Origin: Streptomyces halstedii
GTDB taxonomy: Bacteria; Actinomycetota; Actinomycetes; Streptomycetales; Streptomycetaceae
DNA length: 64,000 nt
Assembly (NCBI GenBank): GCA_000720535.1
Contig: JOAZ01000017.1
Span: 310,001 to 374,000, forward strand
Direction of reading: 5' to 3'
Under the pieces are notes generated by a model, which saw only the letters and a program-made list of their open reading frames with translations, did not search any database and had not been told where the DNA came from. Both the position numbers and the translations under genes were made by a program. Each line of letters begins with the position of its first letter. Within the stretch, counting starts at the first letter, position 1. Below, in pieces: positions 24,527-34,744 of the stretch.

Positions 24527-25288
24527 ATGGCGGAGAGCGCGCGGGGCACCGACTGGCGTTCCTGGCAGGAGAGCTGGGACCGGCAGCAGGAGTGGTACAT
24601 GCCGGACCGTGAGGAGCGGTTCCGGGTGATGCTGGACATGGTGGAGGCCGTGGTGGGTCCCGCGCCGAGGGTCCTGGACCTGGCGTGCGGTACGGGAAGT
24701 ATCACCGACCGCCTCCTCACGCGGTTCCCGGAGGCCACCAGCACCGGAGTCGATCTGGACCCGGCCCTCCTCGCCATCGCCCGCGGCACCTTCGAGGGCG
24801 ACGACCGGGTCACCTTCGTCACCGCGGACCTCAAGGACCCCGCCTGGGCCGAGCGGCTTCCGCACTCCTCGTACGACGCCGTCCTGACCGCCACCGCCCT
24901 GCACTGGCTGCACAGCGAACCGCTCGCGGAGCTGTACGGCCGCGTCGGACAACTCGTCCGCGACGGCGGGGTGTTCATGAACGCCGACCATATGATCGAC
25001 ACCGAGACCCCCCGTATCAACGCCGCCGAACGCGCCCACCGGCACGCCTCGATGGACCGCGCCCGTGCCGCGGGTGCCCTGGACTGGGCCGACTGGTGGG
25101 CCCTGGCCGCCAAGGACCCGGCCCTCGCGGAACCGACCGCCGAGCGCTACCGCATCTACGGCGAGCACGCGGACGGTGACATGCCCTCCCCGCAGTGGCA
25201 TGCCGCCGCCCTGCGCGCCGCCGGGTTCGGGGAGGCGCGCACGGTCTGGAGTTCGCCCTCCGACACCCTGATGCTCGCGCTCAAGTAG
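24527..25288 (+). CDS. SAM-dependent methyltransferase
   Basis: A 253-residue class I methyltransferase. Motif I is VLDLACGTGSITDRLL; the acidic residue at the end of strand 2 is in TGVDLDPALLAIA, and FVTADLKDP gives motif II. ATG 24527 has GGAGG at good spacing (24517). It is divergent from the CGNR gene and ends at a strong terminator. Substrate not predictable. Confidence 0.88.
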   Translation: MAESARGTDWRSWQESWDRQQEWYMPDREERFRVMLDMVEAVVGPAPRVLDLACGTGSITDRLLTRFPEATSTGVDLDPALLAIARGTFEGDDRVTFVTADLKDPAWAERLPHSSYDAVLTATALHWLHSEPLAELYGRVGQLVRDGGVFMNADHMIDTETPRINAAERAHRHASMDRARAAGALDWADWWALAAKDPALAEPTAERYRIYGEHADGDMPSPQWHAAALRAAGFGEARTVWSSPSDTLMLALK

Positions 25289-25299
25289 CCGGGGGAAGC

Positions 25300-25349
25300 G
25301 GAGAGACGGAGGGGGCGGCCACGCGCGTGGCCGCCCCCTCCGTCTCTCC
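25300..25349. terminator. Strong bidirectional hairpin terminator
   Basis: A 23-bp stem (GGAGAGACGGAGGGGGCGGC... pairing with its complement) around a GCGC loop lies between the convergent methyltransferase and ABC ATPase genes. Confidence 0.9.
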
Positions 25350-25356
25350 GCGCGCT

Positions 25357-26118
25357 CTACAGCACCTTGGACAGGAACGACTTCGTCCGGTCGTGCTGGG
25401 GGTTGGTCAGGACATCGCGCGGGTGGCCCGTCTCGACCACCACGCCGTCGTCCATGAAGACCAGCGCGTCGCCCACCTCGCGGGCGAAGCCCATCTCGTG
25501 GGTGACGACGATCATCGTCATGCCGTCCTCGGCCAGCCCGCGCATGACGTCCAGGACGTCACCGACCAGCTCCGGGTCGAGCGCCGACGTCGGCTCGTCG
25601 AAGAGCATCAGCTTGGGCTCCATGGCCAGGGCCCGGGCGATGGCCACCCGCTGCTGCTGGCCGCCGGAGAGCTGCGCGGGGTAGTGCTTCGCCTTGTCCG
25701 AGAGGCCCACGCGGTCCAGCAACCGCTCGGCGCGGACCCGGGCGACGGCCTTGGTCTCGCCCTTGACCTGGACCGGTGCCTCCATGACGTTCTCGACCGC
25801 CGTCATGTGCGGGAAGAGGTTGAAGCGCTGGAAGACCATACCGATGTCCCGGCGCTTCAGGGCGATCTCGCTGTCCTTGAGCTCGTGGAGCCGGTCGCCC
25901 TTCTGCCGGTAGCCGACCAGGCCGCCGTCGACGTACAGCCGGCCGGCGTTGATCTTCTCCAGGTGGTTGATGCACCGCAGGAACGTCGACTTGCCCGAGC
26001 CGGACGGTCCGATGAGGCAGAAGACCTCACGGGGCGCGACCTCCAGGTCGATGCCCTTGAGGATGTGCGCGGTGCCGAAGGACTTGTGCACGCCTTCGGC
26101 CTTCACCATGGCGTTCAT
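25357..26118 (-). CDS. Amino-acid ABC transporter ATP-binding protein
   Basis: A 253-residue nucleotide-binding subunit for a polar amino-acid importer. Walker A is GPSGSGKST, the signature LSGGQQQR, Walker [15 protein letters not shown] and the switch His lies in [12 protein letters not shown] 26118 overlaps the permease stop (ATGA), so translation is coupled. Together with the permease and binding protein it forms a complete three-gene importer. Confidence 0.95.
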   Translation of the reverse strand: MNAMVKAEGVHKSFGTAHILKGIDLEVAPREVFCLIGPSGSGKSTFLRCINHLEKINAGRLYVDGGLVGYRQKGDRLHELKDSEIALKRRDIGMVFQRFNLFPHMTAVENVMEAPVQVKGETKAVARVRAERLLDRVGLSDKAKHYPAQLSGGQQQRVAIARALAMEPKLMLFDEPTSALDPELVGDVLDVMRGLAEDGMTMIVVTHEMGFAREVGDALVFMDDGVVVETGHPRDVLTNPQHDRTKSFLSKVL

Positions 26119-27086
26119 GAGTTCCTCGTCGAGGGGTGGTTCCGGGTGCGGACGTGGGCGAGGTTGAGCCTGACCCGTTGCCAGGGGGTCGGCGGCAGGG
26201 CGCGCAGCGAGCCCCGGGCGTAGCGGCGCTCCAGGTAGTACTGGCCGACGCTGAACACGCTGGTCATCACGATGTACCAGATGGAGGCGACGAAGAGCAT
26301 CTCCATCACCGCGTAACTGGTCGAGCCGATCTGCGACGTCGACCGCAGGAGTTCGTTGTAGGTGACCGCGTACACCAGCGACGAGGTCTTCAGCATGTTG
26401 ATGAACTCGTTGCCGGTCGGCGGGATGATGACCCGCAGCGCCTGCGGGAGCACCACGCGGCGCATGGTCTTGGCCTGGGTCATGCCCAGCGCGTGGGAGG
26501 CCTCCGTCTGGCCCTCGTCCACCGACTGGATGCCCGCCCGGCAGATCTCCGCCATGTACGCGGCCTCGTTGAGGCCGAGCCCCAGCAGGGCACACATGAA
26601 CGGGGTCATCACATCGGTCATCTCGTCCTTGTAGACGAACGGGATGTTGAGGATCGGGAAGACCAGGGCCAGGTTGAACCAGAGCAGCAGTTGTACGTAG
26701 ACGGGCGTGCCGCGGAAGAACCAGATGTAGAGCCAGGCGACCCAGCTGGTCACCGGGTTCTTCGAGAGCCGCATGACGGCGAGGACCACACCCAGGGCCA
26801 CACCGAGGATCATGGCCAGCACACTGATCATCAGCGTGCGGCCGGCTCCGGCCAGCACCGTGTCGTCGAACAGTTTGTCCTGGACCGCCTGCCACTGGAT
26901 GTTGCCCTGCGAGAAGGCGTACACCAGGGAGACGAGCAGCCCGATGACGATCACGGCGCTGATCCAGCGGCCGTAGTGGCGGACGGGAACGGCTGTGATG
27001 GTCTCCGGCGCGACGGTGGTGGCCTCGGAGACGGGCGCGGCGACGGCCGGTGGGCCGCCCGCGGCCTTGTCGAACATGTCAGTCAC
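26115..27086 (-). CDS. Amino-acid ABC transporter permease (HisM/GlnP type)
   Basis: A 323-residue permease. The N-terminal 35 residues are disordered. About five or six transmembrane helices follow, and the inner-membrane loop [20 protein letters not shown] matches the EAA motif that contacts the ATPase. RTPVY... reads [15 protein letters not shown], characteristic of the HEQRo/glutamate family. One permease protein suggests a homodimer. Confidence 0.94.
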   Translation of the reverse strand: MTDMFDKAAGGPPAVAAPVSEATTVAPETITAVPVRHYGRWISAVIVIGLLVSLVYAFSQGNIQWQAVQDKLFDDTVLAGAGRTLMISVLAMILGVALGVVLAVMRLSKNPVTSWVAWLYIWFFRGTPVYVQLLLWFNLALVFPILNIPFVYKDEMTDVMTPFMCALLGLGLNEAAYMAEICRAGIQSVDEGQTEASHALGMTQAKTMRRVVLPQALRVIIPPTGNEFINMLKTSSLVYAVTYNELLRSTSQIGSTSYAVMEMLFVASIWYIVMTSVFSVGQYYLERRYARGSLRALPPTPWQRVRLNLAHVRTRNHPSTRNS

Positions 27087-27113
27087 GGTGACCGCCCTTC
27101 GGTGGTGCGCCGG

Positions 27114-28076
27114 TCACTTGCCGCCGTTGACGGCGGCCTTGTCGATCGCGCCGGTGGCGGCGCCCCACTTGTCCAGGACCTTCTGGTAGGAGCCGTCCGC
27201 GATGATCGCGTCCACGGCCTCCTTGAGGACGTCGCGCAGTTCGGTGTTGTCCTTGTTGACCGCGATGCCGAACGGGCCGGCGTCGACCTGCTCGCCGACG
27301 ACCTCGAAGTCCTTGCCGTCGCCCGCCTTGCGGGCCAGGTCGACCGCGACCGGGTAGTCGTTGACCCCGGCGACCGCGCCGCCCGACTTCACCCGGGTCT
27401 GGGCCTCGGTGTCGTTCTCGAAGGACTGGATCTTGACGGCCTTCTTGCCGCCCTCCGTGCAGGCCTTGGACTGCTTCTTCAGCGCTTCCTCGTAGGTGGT
27501 GCCCCGCTGGACGGCCGCGGTCCTGCCGCACAGGTCCTCGATGGACCCGATGCCCTCGGGGTTGCCCTTCTTGGTGTAGACGGCGGTACCGGCCAGGAAG
27601 TAGTCGACGAAGTCGACGCCCTTGCCGAGCTTCTTGCCGTTCTCGTCGAGGCCTTCCTGACGCTGCTTGTTGTCCGTGATGGAGGACATGGCGACGTCGT
27701 GGCGGCCGGTGTTCAGCGCGGTGATCAGTCCGTCGAAGGAACCCGAGGTGAACTCGAACTTCACACCGAGCTGCTTGCCGAGGGCCTCGGCGATGTCCGG
27801 GTCGACGCCGACGATCGTGCCGTTCTCGACGGACTCCATGGGCGCGTACTCGGCGTTGGTACCGACCTTGATGACGCCGGACTTCCGGTACTTCTCCGGC
27901 AGCTTGTCGAAGAGCGGGGCGCCGCTCTTGGAGGCGGAGACGGCACCCGCCTCCGCCGAACCGCTGTCGGTCTGGTCGCCGCAGGCGGTGAGCAGCAGGG
28001 TTCCGGCGACCGCGACCGCGCAGGCCGCGGCAATCCGGGACTTCGCGGCCGTACGACAGAGGGTGCTTGCGGTCAT
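27114..28076 (-). CDS. Amino-acid ABC transporter substrate-binding lipoprotein
   Basis: A 320-residue binding protein. Residues 1-32 are a lipoprotein signal with lipobox LTAC. The type II periplasmic fold carries the SBP_bac_3 pattern (GVIKVGTNAEYAPMESVENG, VGVDPDIAEALGKQLG). The tail KWGAATGAIDKAAVNGGK is typical of glutamate/glutamine-type proteins. First gene of the minus-strand operon; the promoter would lie in the large spacer to 28598. Confidence 0.94.
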   Translation of the reverse strand: MTASTLCRTAAKSRIAAACAVAVAGTLLLTACGDQTDSGSAEAGAVSASKSGAPLFDKLPEKYRKSGVIKVGTNAEYAPMESVENGTIVGVDPDIAEALGKQLGVKFEFTSGSFDGLITALNTGRHDVAMSSITDNKQRQEGLDENGKKLGKGVDFVDYFLAGTAVYTKKGNPEGIGSIEDLCGRTAAVQRGTTYEEALKKQSKACTEGGKKAVKIQSFENDTEAQTRVKSGGAVAGVNDYPVAVDLARKAGDGKDFEVVGEQVDAGPFGIAVNKDNTELRDVLKEAVDAIIADGSYQKVLDKWGAATGAIDKAAVNGGK

Positions 28077-28598
28077 GATCGGTGTCCTCCGGCGGTGAGG
28101 GAATGCTGATCAGGTAGGTGTGCACGCACCTTCGAGTGCCGCCACCGTGTGTGATTAGGGCATCTTGCCATTCGGACTGGCCCGATCAGGGGGCTGGGCA
28201 TGTCAAAATCGGATAACGGGTGACCCCCGAACCCCAACGGGCCCGCGCCGCAAGGCCGGATCATCTGTTGGCATTCGAGCTCCGCTCCGGAGAATCTCCG
28301 GTATGTCTCGACTCGTGGACGACCTTTGTGCCCGTTAGCGGACTTGTCCATATATTCGACTATGAGTCACGTCACCGCGTCGATATGGACTCGTCCCGGG
28401 CCCGGTTCGTCAGGTAAGAAAGACCTTTACACCCCTCATCCGGGGCTCAGGGCGCGTGTGCGGCGCGCCCGCGCGTATGTACATCCCCGGCGGGAGCGTG
28501 CCAACCGCTCGGTGCCGGGAACGTACGCGGTGCCCGCCCACCCCTCCTCAACCAGGAGTGGCCACCCTCATATGATGAAGACTTAAGGGGTCAACACA
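28077..28598. promoter_or_regulatory. Divergent promoter region, no gene seen
   Basis: About 520 bases separate the divergent transporter operon and malic-enzyme gene. The spacer contains AT-richer stretches (for example near 28340-28370 and 28565-28590) suited to promoters. No regulatory motif I can name is evident. Confidence 0.45.
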
Positions 28599-29825
<1,227 letters not shown>

Positions 29826-29835
29826 CACGCCGCGA

Positions 29836-29873
29836 GGGCGGGCGGGACACGGACCACCGTGTCCCGCCCGCCC
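29836..29873. terminator. Hairpin terminator after the malic enzyme gene
   Basis: A perfect 17-bp stem GGGCGGGCGGGACACGG / CCGTGTCCCGCCCGCCC with a 4-base loop, followed by TTTCC. Confidence 0.88.
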
Positions 29874-29930
29874 TTTCCGTTTCCCGGCCGGGCGCCGCAC
29901 GCGTCGGCGGGGCCGGGAGTCCGCGCGCCG

Positions 29931-30047
29931 GTGACCGGTGACCGGTGACCGGTGACGTTGACCGGGGAGCGGCCGGAAGGATGCCGGTGACGGGTGACGG
30001 GTGACGGGTGACGGGTGACGGGGGACGGGTGACCGGGGAGCGGCCGG
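29931..30047 (+). repeat. Two tracts of 7-bp tandem repeats (GTGACCG, then GTGACGG)
   Basis: The first tract, about four copies of GTGACCG, is at 29931-29957. The second, about five copies of GTGACGG plus variants, is at 29987-30032. ACCGGGGAGCGGCCGG follows each tract (29961-29976 and 30032-30047). The repeats lie between genes and are likely polymorphic. Confidence 0.7.
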
Positions 30048-30180
30048 AGGGGCGCGGGGTGGCGCGCCGGGATGCCGGGGCCGGGCTGCCGCACGCCACC
30101 GGCCGCGGAACGCGCTCTGGGGCCCGTGTCACACCGCCGACCGGTTACGTCACGGCGGGTCACGGCCTATCGTCGTGGCC

Positions 30181-31146
30181 ATGTTCGCCGCCTACGCCGC
30201 ACGCATCGACCGTGACCAGCCCCTCGACGGCCTGGAGCTGGGCGAACGCCCCGCGCCCGAGGCGCGTCCCGGCTGGACGACCGTCCAGGTCAAGGCCGCC
30301 TCCCTCAACCACCACGACCTGTGGTCCCTGCGCGGGGTGGGGCTCGCCGAGGACAAGCTGCCCATGATCCTTGGCTGCGACGCCGCCGGGATCGACCAGG
30401 ACGGCAACGAGGTCGTCCTGCACTCCGTCATCGGCCAGACCGGGCACGGGGTCGGCCCCGCGGAGCCGCGCTCCATCCTCACCGAGCGGTACCAGGGGAC
30501 CTTCGCCGAACAGGTCACCGTGCCCAGCTGGAACGTCCTGCCGAAGCCACGGGAACTCACCTTCGAGCAGGCCGCCTGTCTGCCCACGGCCTGGCTGACG
30601 GCCTACCGCATGCTGTTCACCAACGCCGGTGTCCGCCCCGGGGACTCCGTACTCGTCCAGGGGGCGGGTGGCGGTGTGGCCACGGCCGCGATCGTGCTCG
30701 GCAAGGCCGCCGGGCTGAGGATGTACGCCACCAGCCGCGACGAGTCCAAGCGGAAGCGGGCCGTCGAGCTCGGGGCCGTCGAGGCGTACGAGCCCGGGGC
30801 GCGGCTGCCGCGGCGGGTCGACGCCGTCATCGAGACGGTCGGCGCCGCGACCTGGTCCCACTCGGTGAAGTCGCTCCGGCCGGGAGGGACCCTGGTCATC
30901 TCGGGGGCGACCAGCGGTGATCGCCCCTCGCACGCCGAACTGACCCGGATCTTCTTCCTGGAACTCAAGGTCGTCGGCTCCACGATGGGCTCCAAGGACG
31001 AACTGGAGGACCTGCTGTCCTTCTGCGCGGCGACCGGCGTACGGCCCGTGATCGACGGGACCCTGCCGCTGGACCGGGCCAGGGAAGGGTTCGAACGGCT
31101 GGCCGCGGGCGACCTGTTCGGGAAGATCGTGCTGACCGTCTCGTGA
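30181..31146 (+). CDS. Zinc-independent medium-chain alcohol dehydrogenase/quinone oxidoreductase family protein
   Basis: A 321-residue MDR-family oxidoreductase. The GroES-like N-half (VKAASLNHHDLWSLRGVG; GCDAAGIDQDGNEV) leads to the nucleotide-binding GAGGGVATAAIVLGKAAGLR. The cysteine cluster of the structural zinc site is absent, as in quinone-reductase-like members. ATG 30181 (MFAAYAARI) is preferred to a GTG six bases earlier. Its stop overlaps the next start (GTGA). Confidence 0.85.
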   Translation: MFAAYAARIDRDQPLDGLELGERPAPEARPGWTTVQVKAASLNHHDLWSLRGVGLAEDKLPMILGCDAAGIDQDGNEVVLHSVIGQTGHGVGPAEPRSILTERYQGTFAEQVTVPSWNVLPKPRELTFEQAACLPTAWLTAYRMLFTNAGVRPGDSVLVQGAGGGVATAAIVLGKAAGLRMYATSRDESKRKRAVELGAVEAYEPGARLPRRVDAVIETVGAATWSHSVKSLRPGGTLVISGATSGDRPSHAELTRIFFLELKVVGSTMGSKDELEDLLSFCAATGVRPVIDGTLPLDRAREGFERLAAGDLFGKIVLTVS

Positions 31147-31757
31147 CGGGAGACCGCCGACCGCATGTGTCCGGGGGCGTCCTGCTGCGGCCCTGGCGGC
31201 GGTCGGACGCGCCGGCCGTGCTCCGGGCCTTCGCACCGGCGGAGATGTCCCGGCAGTCGGGCGGCCACCCGGTCACCACCGAGGCCGACGCGCTGGACTG
31301 GATCGCGCGGTGGGAACGGGAACGCGCGGCGGGCACCGGATACGCCTGGGCCGCCGTCCGTGCCGCCGCCTGTGCCACGGCCCGGGGCGAGACGGCCCGC
31401 GGCGAGGCGGTCCGGAGTGCGGCGGTCCAGGGCGAGGCTCTCGGATGTGTGGCCGTGACCGCCGTGAACCAGGTCCATGGCTGCGGCTGGGTGTCGTACT
31501 GGACCACGGAGGCGGCACGCGGCTGTGGAGTGGCCTCGGCGGGTGTACGGGCGCTCGCCCGCTGGGCCTTCGACGATCTGGGCCTGTACCGGCTGGAGCT
31601 CGGCCACCGCACGGACAACCCGGCGTCCTGCGCGGTGGCCCGGCGGGCCGGGTTCACCGCCGAGGGCATCGAACGCGGAAAGCTGCGGTACGGGGACGTC
31701 CGCCACGACGTGGAACGTCATGCCCGCCTCGCCACGGACCCTGTCAACTTCGGTTGA
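31143..31757 (+). CDS. GNAT N-acetyltransferase (RimJ/RimL type)
   Basis: A 204-residue acetyltransferase. LLRPWRRSDAPAVLRAF begins the fold, and the acetyl-CoA loop is in TTEAARGCGVASAGVRAL (R/Q-x-x-G-x-G/A). Motif B is LELGHRTDNPASCAVARRAG, typical of RimJ/RimL. An unusual Ala/Arg/Glu-rich insertion (CATARGETARGEAVRSAAVQ) sits between strands 3 and 4 and looks repeat-derived. GTG 31143 overlaps the preceding stop. Confidence 0.85.
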   Translation: MTGDRRPHVSGGVLLRPWRRSDAPAVLRAFAPAEMSRQSGGHPVTTEADALDWIARWERERAAGTGYAWAAVRAAACATARGETARGEAVRSAAVQGEALGCVAVTAVNQVHGCGWVSYWTTEAARGCGVASAGVRALARWAFDDLGLYRLELGHRTDNPASCAVARRAGFTAEGIERGKLRYGDVRHDVERHARLATDPVNFG

Positions 31758-31785
31758 CGCGGCCCGACTGTCAACGTACGTTGAC
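31743..31785 (+). promoter_or_regulatory. Two GTCAAC-N4-GTTGAC operators at the HTH/Clp-N promoter
   Basis: Perfect dyads at 31743-31758 (loop TTCG) and 31770-31785 (centre GTAC; part of an 18-bp palindrome TGTCAACGTACGTTGACA, 31769-31786) share the same half-sites, with centres 27 bp apart. The second lies three bases before the ATG of the HTH gene, so the transcript is probably leaderless. The first overlaps the end of the acetyltransferase gene. Confidence 0.7.
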
Positions 31786-31788
31786 AAC

Positions 31789-31998
31789 ATGACCGAAGCA
31801 ACGGATCTCGCCGCGCGTGCCGGTGACCGTGACCCGCGTGTCGGGTTGCGTGCCGTCGCCGCGCTGCGGCGGCTGCTGGAGCGGCTTGAGGCCGTCCAAG
31901 TCGAAAGTGCCCGTGGCCAGGGCTGGTCGTGGCAGGAGATCGCCGCCGAGCTGGGCATCAGCCGGCAGGCCGTACACAAGAAGTACGGGAGGCAGTGA
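31789..31998 (+). CDS. Small helix-turn-helix protein
   Basis: A 69-residue DNA-binding protein whose C-terminus is a helix-turn-helix (GWSWQEIAAELGISRQAVHK). The coiled N-half (VAALRRLLERLEAVQVESAR) probably dimerises. ATG 31789 is just after the palindromic operator, to which this protein may bind. The stop overlaps the next start (TGATG). The pair is found together in Streptomyces near the malic-enzyme region. Confidence 0.82.
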   Translation: MTEATDLAARAGDRDPRVGLRAVAALRRLLERLEAVQVESARGQGWSWQEIAAELGISRQAVHKKYGRQ

Positions 31999-32570
31999 TG
32001 TTCGAGCGTTTCACCCAAGGGGCCCGCGCCACGGTGACCGGTGCCGTCACGCATGCCGAGCGGGCCGGCGCGGGATCGGTCACCGAGGAGCATCTGCTGC
32101 TCTCCTTGCTGGACCGGCCGGGCGGCCGGTCCGCCTTCGCCCTCACCGCCCTGGGCCTGACGGACCGCCGGTCGTCGCTGGAGGCGGCATGCGCCGAGGC
32201 CCGTCGGCGTGGTGGGCTGACCCAGGCCGACACGGACGCCCTGGCCGGGATCGGCGTCGATGTCGACGCGATCGTCGCCCGGGTCGAGGACGCGCACGGC
32301 GAGGGCGCCCTGGGCGGCGACCGTGGCAACCACCGCCGGTGGCCGGGGCGTCGGAGCTTCACCGGCGGTGCGAAGAAGATCCTGGAGAAGTCCCTGCGCA
32401 TCGCCCTCGGCCGGGGCGACCGCTTCATCGGTGAGGAACACATCCTGCTGGCCCTGACCGCCCACCCCGGGACCGTCGCCGATGTGCTCGCCGACCACGG
32501 CGCGACGTACACGACGATCGAGCGTGCCCTGTACGGCGCCGGGGGAGCGGACGAGGCCAAGGCCGGCTGA
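31998..32570 (+). CDS. Clp N-domain protein (stand-alone)
   Basis: A 190-residue protein with two Clp N-type repeats (MFERFTQGARATVTGAVTHA ... EEHLLLSLLDRPGG; RGDRFIGEEHILLALTAHPG) but no AAA+ ATPase module, so it is an adaptor-like stand-alone form. Translationally coupled to the HTH gene. It may hold the HTH protein or clients for Clp proteases; this is inferred from domain and context. Confidence 0.85.
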   Translation: MFERFTQGARATVTGAVTHAERAGAGSVTEEHLLLSLLDRPGGRSAFALTALGLTDRRSSLEAACAEARRRGGLTQADTDALAGIGVDVDAIVARVEDAHGEGALGGDRGNHRRWPGRRSFTGGAKKILEKSLRIALGRGDRFIGEEHILLALTAHPGTVADVLADHGATYTTIERALYGAGGADEAKAG

Positions 32571-32683
32571 CCCGCGCCGCACCACCGGCCGATGTCCGGG
32601 CGGGCCGTGGTGACCCGCGCGGCCAGCGGTGACCCGCGCGGCGGCCCGGCCGCCCGGCGGCGGTGGTCCGTCCGCCGGACCGC

Positions 32684-33724
32684 TCAGAGCCCCTTGGGCT
32701 TGGAACCGGGCCTGTCGTGCCGCTCGGTGTCGTCCGGCTCCGGCCCGGCGAGCAGCGCGTCGATGCGGGTGGCGGCGGTGGCGAGATGGCGGCGGGCCTC
32801 CGCCAGTTGGGATGCGCTGATGCCCCGGTCCCGTGCCGCGTCCCGTATGTCGTCGCGGAAGCGGTCCAGCAACCGGTCCAGGTCGCGGGCCGGGGCACCG
32901 GTGGGCGGGATGTCGGCGGCCCAGGGGTCCGGGGCGTCGGCCACCGGGCTGTCCTCGCTCTCCCACCTGACCTCCGGCTCGGCCGGACCGGGCTTGCTGT
33001 ACGAGGGCCAGCTGCCGGTCCTGGCGAAGCCGCCCAGCTGGCCCGTGATCTCGGCCAGCCCCTCGCGCACCCCGGTGGGCCAGTCCCCGCGCGCGAAGTG
33101 CTCCTGCACCTGCCGGGCGGCGTTCTGCACCTGCTCGCGCGCCTTCTCGTGCGCCTCCTGGGCCTGACGGCGGGCCCGGTCCGCCTCCTCCCGGGCGCGG
33201 CGCGACTCGTCCTTGGCCCGGCGGGCCTGCTCCTTCCACTCCTGCTTCGCCTTGCGCAGCTCCTCCTTCGCCACGCGCCACGCGTCGGCCTCGCCGCCGG
33301 GCGCCCCGCCGGTCCAGGAGCCGCCGCCCGCGCCCTGCTTGGACTCGGAGGCCGCCGCGCGCATCTCACTGCGCAACTGGCCCGCCGCACCGCGTACGTC
33401 GTCGCGTATCTCCGCGGCCAGCTCCGAGACCGACTCGCGGATCTCCAGCTCAAGATCGGCCAGCTCCCCGCCCCGGCCCGCGAGCTCGTCGCGTCCCGCG
33501 TCGGTGATGGAATAGACCTTGCGGCCGCCCTCCGTGGCATGGGTGACCAGGCCCTCGGCCTCCAGCTTGGCCAGCCGCGGGTAGACCGTGCCGGCCGAGG
33601 GGGCGTACAGGCCGTGGAAGCGCTCCTCCAGAAGGCGGATCACCTCGTAGCCGTGGCGAGGGGCCTCGTCCAGCAGCTTGAGCAGATAGAGGCGGAGGCG
33701 TCCGTGGGCGAATACGGGAGGCAT
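32684..33724 (-). CDS. PadR family regulator with a long coiled-coil C-terminus
   Basis: A 346-residue regulator. The PadR winged helix is in about residues 1-90 (LRLYLLKLLDEAPRHGYEVI ... GTVYPRLAKLEAEGLV). A long charged coiled coil follows (about 120-200, EELRKAKQEWKEQARRAKDE, EEADRARRQAQEAHEKAREQ), with another helical segment at the C-terminus. It starts two bases after the DUF4097 stop on the same strand (operon). Much longer than typical PadR proteins. Confidence 0.85.
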   Translation of the reverse strand: MPPVFAHGRLRLYLLKLLDEAPRHGYEVIRLLEERFHGLYAPSAGTVYPRLAKLEAEGLVTHATEGGRKVYSITDAGRDELAGRGGELADLELEIRESVSELAAEIRDDVRGAAGQLRSEMRAAASESKQGAGGGSWTGGAPGGEADAWRVAKEELRKAKQEWKEQARRAKDESRRAREEADRARRQAQEAHEKAREQVQNAARQVQEHFARGDWPTGVREGLAEITGQLGGFARTGSWPSYSKPGPAEPEVRWESEDSPVADAPDPWAADIPPTGAPARDLDRLLDRFRDDIRDAARDRGISASQLAEARRHLATAATRIDALLAGPEPDDTERHDRPGSKPKGL

Positions 33725-33725
33725 G

Positions 33726-34583
33726 TCAGAGCACCTTTCCGGTCGGCTCGGCGTCACGCGGCTCGTCCTGAGCCGGTGGGCGGCGCAGCAGGGCGATCGA
33801 ACCGGAGACGGTGGTGGCCTTGAGGGTGCCCGTGCCCGCGCCGAGCTTTCCGGTGATGTTCTTCGCCCCCCACTGGCCGCTGACCCGCAGGTCCTCGAAG
33901 GCGTTGCTGACCTCGCCGCTCGCGGTGTTCGCCTCCACCTTGGCGTCCGCCGGGTGCGGTAGCCGTATGGCGATCTCCCCGGAGACCGTGGTGAGCCTGA
34001 TGTCCGTCGGCTTCGGCGCGGAGTCGAGGTCCAGCACCATGTCCCCGCTGACGGATTCCGCGCGCACCGATGTGCCGGCACCCTCGACGACCGTGAGGTT
34101 GCCCGAGACGGAGTGGAAGCGCAGATCGCCGGTCACGGCCTGGACCTCCAGATCACCGGAGACGGTCTCCGCCCGGACCGGGCCGGAGAGCCCCACCAGG
34201 GTGCTGTCACCGGTGATCCCGCGCAGCTCCGTGCGTCCTTGGATGCCTGAGACGACCGCACCCGCCCCGATCACCCCCACCTCCACCGACGAGCCGCTCG
34301 GCACGGCGAGCGAGACGACCGCCCTGCGGCGTGGGGCCCGGCGGCCGAGCCAGCTCAGGAATCCCTTCCACGGCAGGTCCTCGTACGCCACGGTCAGCTC
34401 GCCGCCCCGCCGCGTGACGATCAGCGGCGGTCCCTCGACCTCGGAGACCTCCAGCCGGGCCGTCGGCTCCGTGGTGCCGACGACATTGACCGTGCCGTCG
34501 ACCACGCGCACGCGCAGCGTCGTCACGGGGTCGTCGAACGTGAGCTTCCGCGGCTCCGCGACGGTCCACGTCGAATCAGGCAT
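33726..34583 (-). CDS. DUF4097 beta-helix protein
   Basis: A 285-residue protein of the DUF4097 type, with repeated VSGDLE / VSG(D/N/E) turns (AETVSGDLEVQAVTG, HSVSGNLTVVEG, TTVSGEIAIRLP, ATTVSGSIALL) forming a right-handed beta helix. No signal peptide is seen. It is first in the operon with the PadR gene; the palindrome upstream may be the PadR operator. Function unknown; the pair is widespread in Streptomyces. Confidence 0.83.
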   Translation of the reverse strand: MPDSTWTVAEPRKLTFDDPVTTLRVRVVDGTVNVVGTTEPTARLEVSEVEGPPLIVTRRGGELTVAYEDLPWKGFLSWLGRRAPRRRAVVSLAVPSGSSVEVGVIGAGAVVSGIQGRTELRGITGDSTLVGLSGPVRAETVSGDLEVQAVTGDLRFHSVSGNLTVVEGAGTSVRAESVSGDMVLDLDSAPKPTDIRLTTVSGEIAIRLPHPADAKVEANTASGEVSNAFEDLRVSGQWGAKNITGKLGAGTGTLKATTVSGSIALLRRPPAQDEPRDAEPTGKVL

Positions 34584-34616
34584 GGTCTGACCTCCTGGAG
34601 CGTGCCCCTACGCAAC

Positions 34617-34648
34617 ATATCGCGTCTCTGAAGAACACGATATATCGC
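34617..34648. promoter_or_regulatory. ATAT-type dyads upstream of DUF4097/PadR
   Basis: A 10-bp palindrome CGATATATCG lies at 34638-34647, and a related ATATCGCG at 34617-34624. AT-rich dyads of this ATAT type are usual PadR operators, and this one lies in the DUF4097-PadR promoter region. Confidence 0.5.
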
Positions 34649-34744
34649 GGTTGTCGTAAGTCAAGAGGGGCTGGACAGGTGCGGATGTCCGATCCGGACG
34701 CCGAATCAGCTCATGTGCGGACAAGGTGACCTAGCGTAGGGAAC

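Noticed and set aside
26136-28109. Long plus-strand frame opposite the ABC transporter
   Set aside because: Shadow of the three transporter genes; no domain.
29931-30032. CRISPR array
   Set aside because: Seven-base direct repeats with no spacers; simple tandem repeat.
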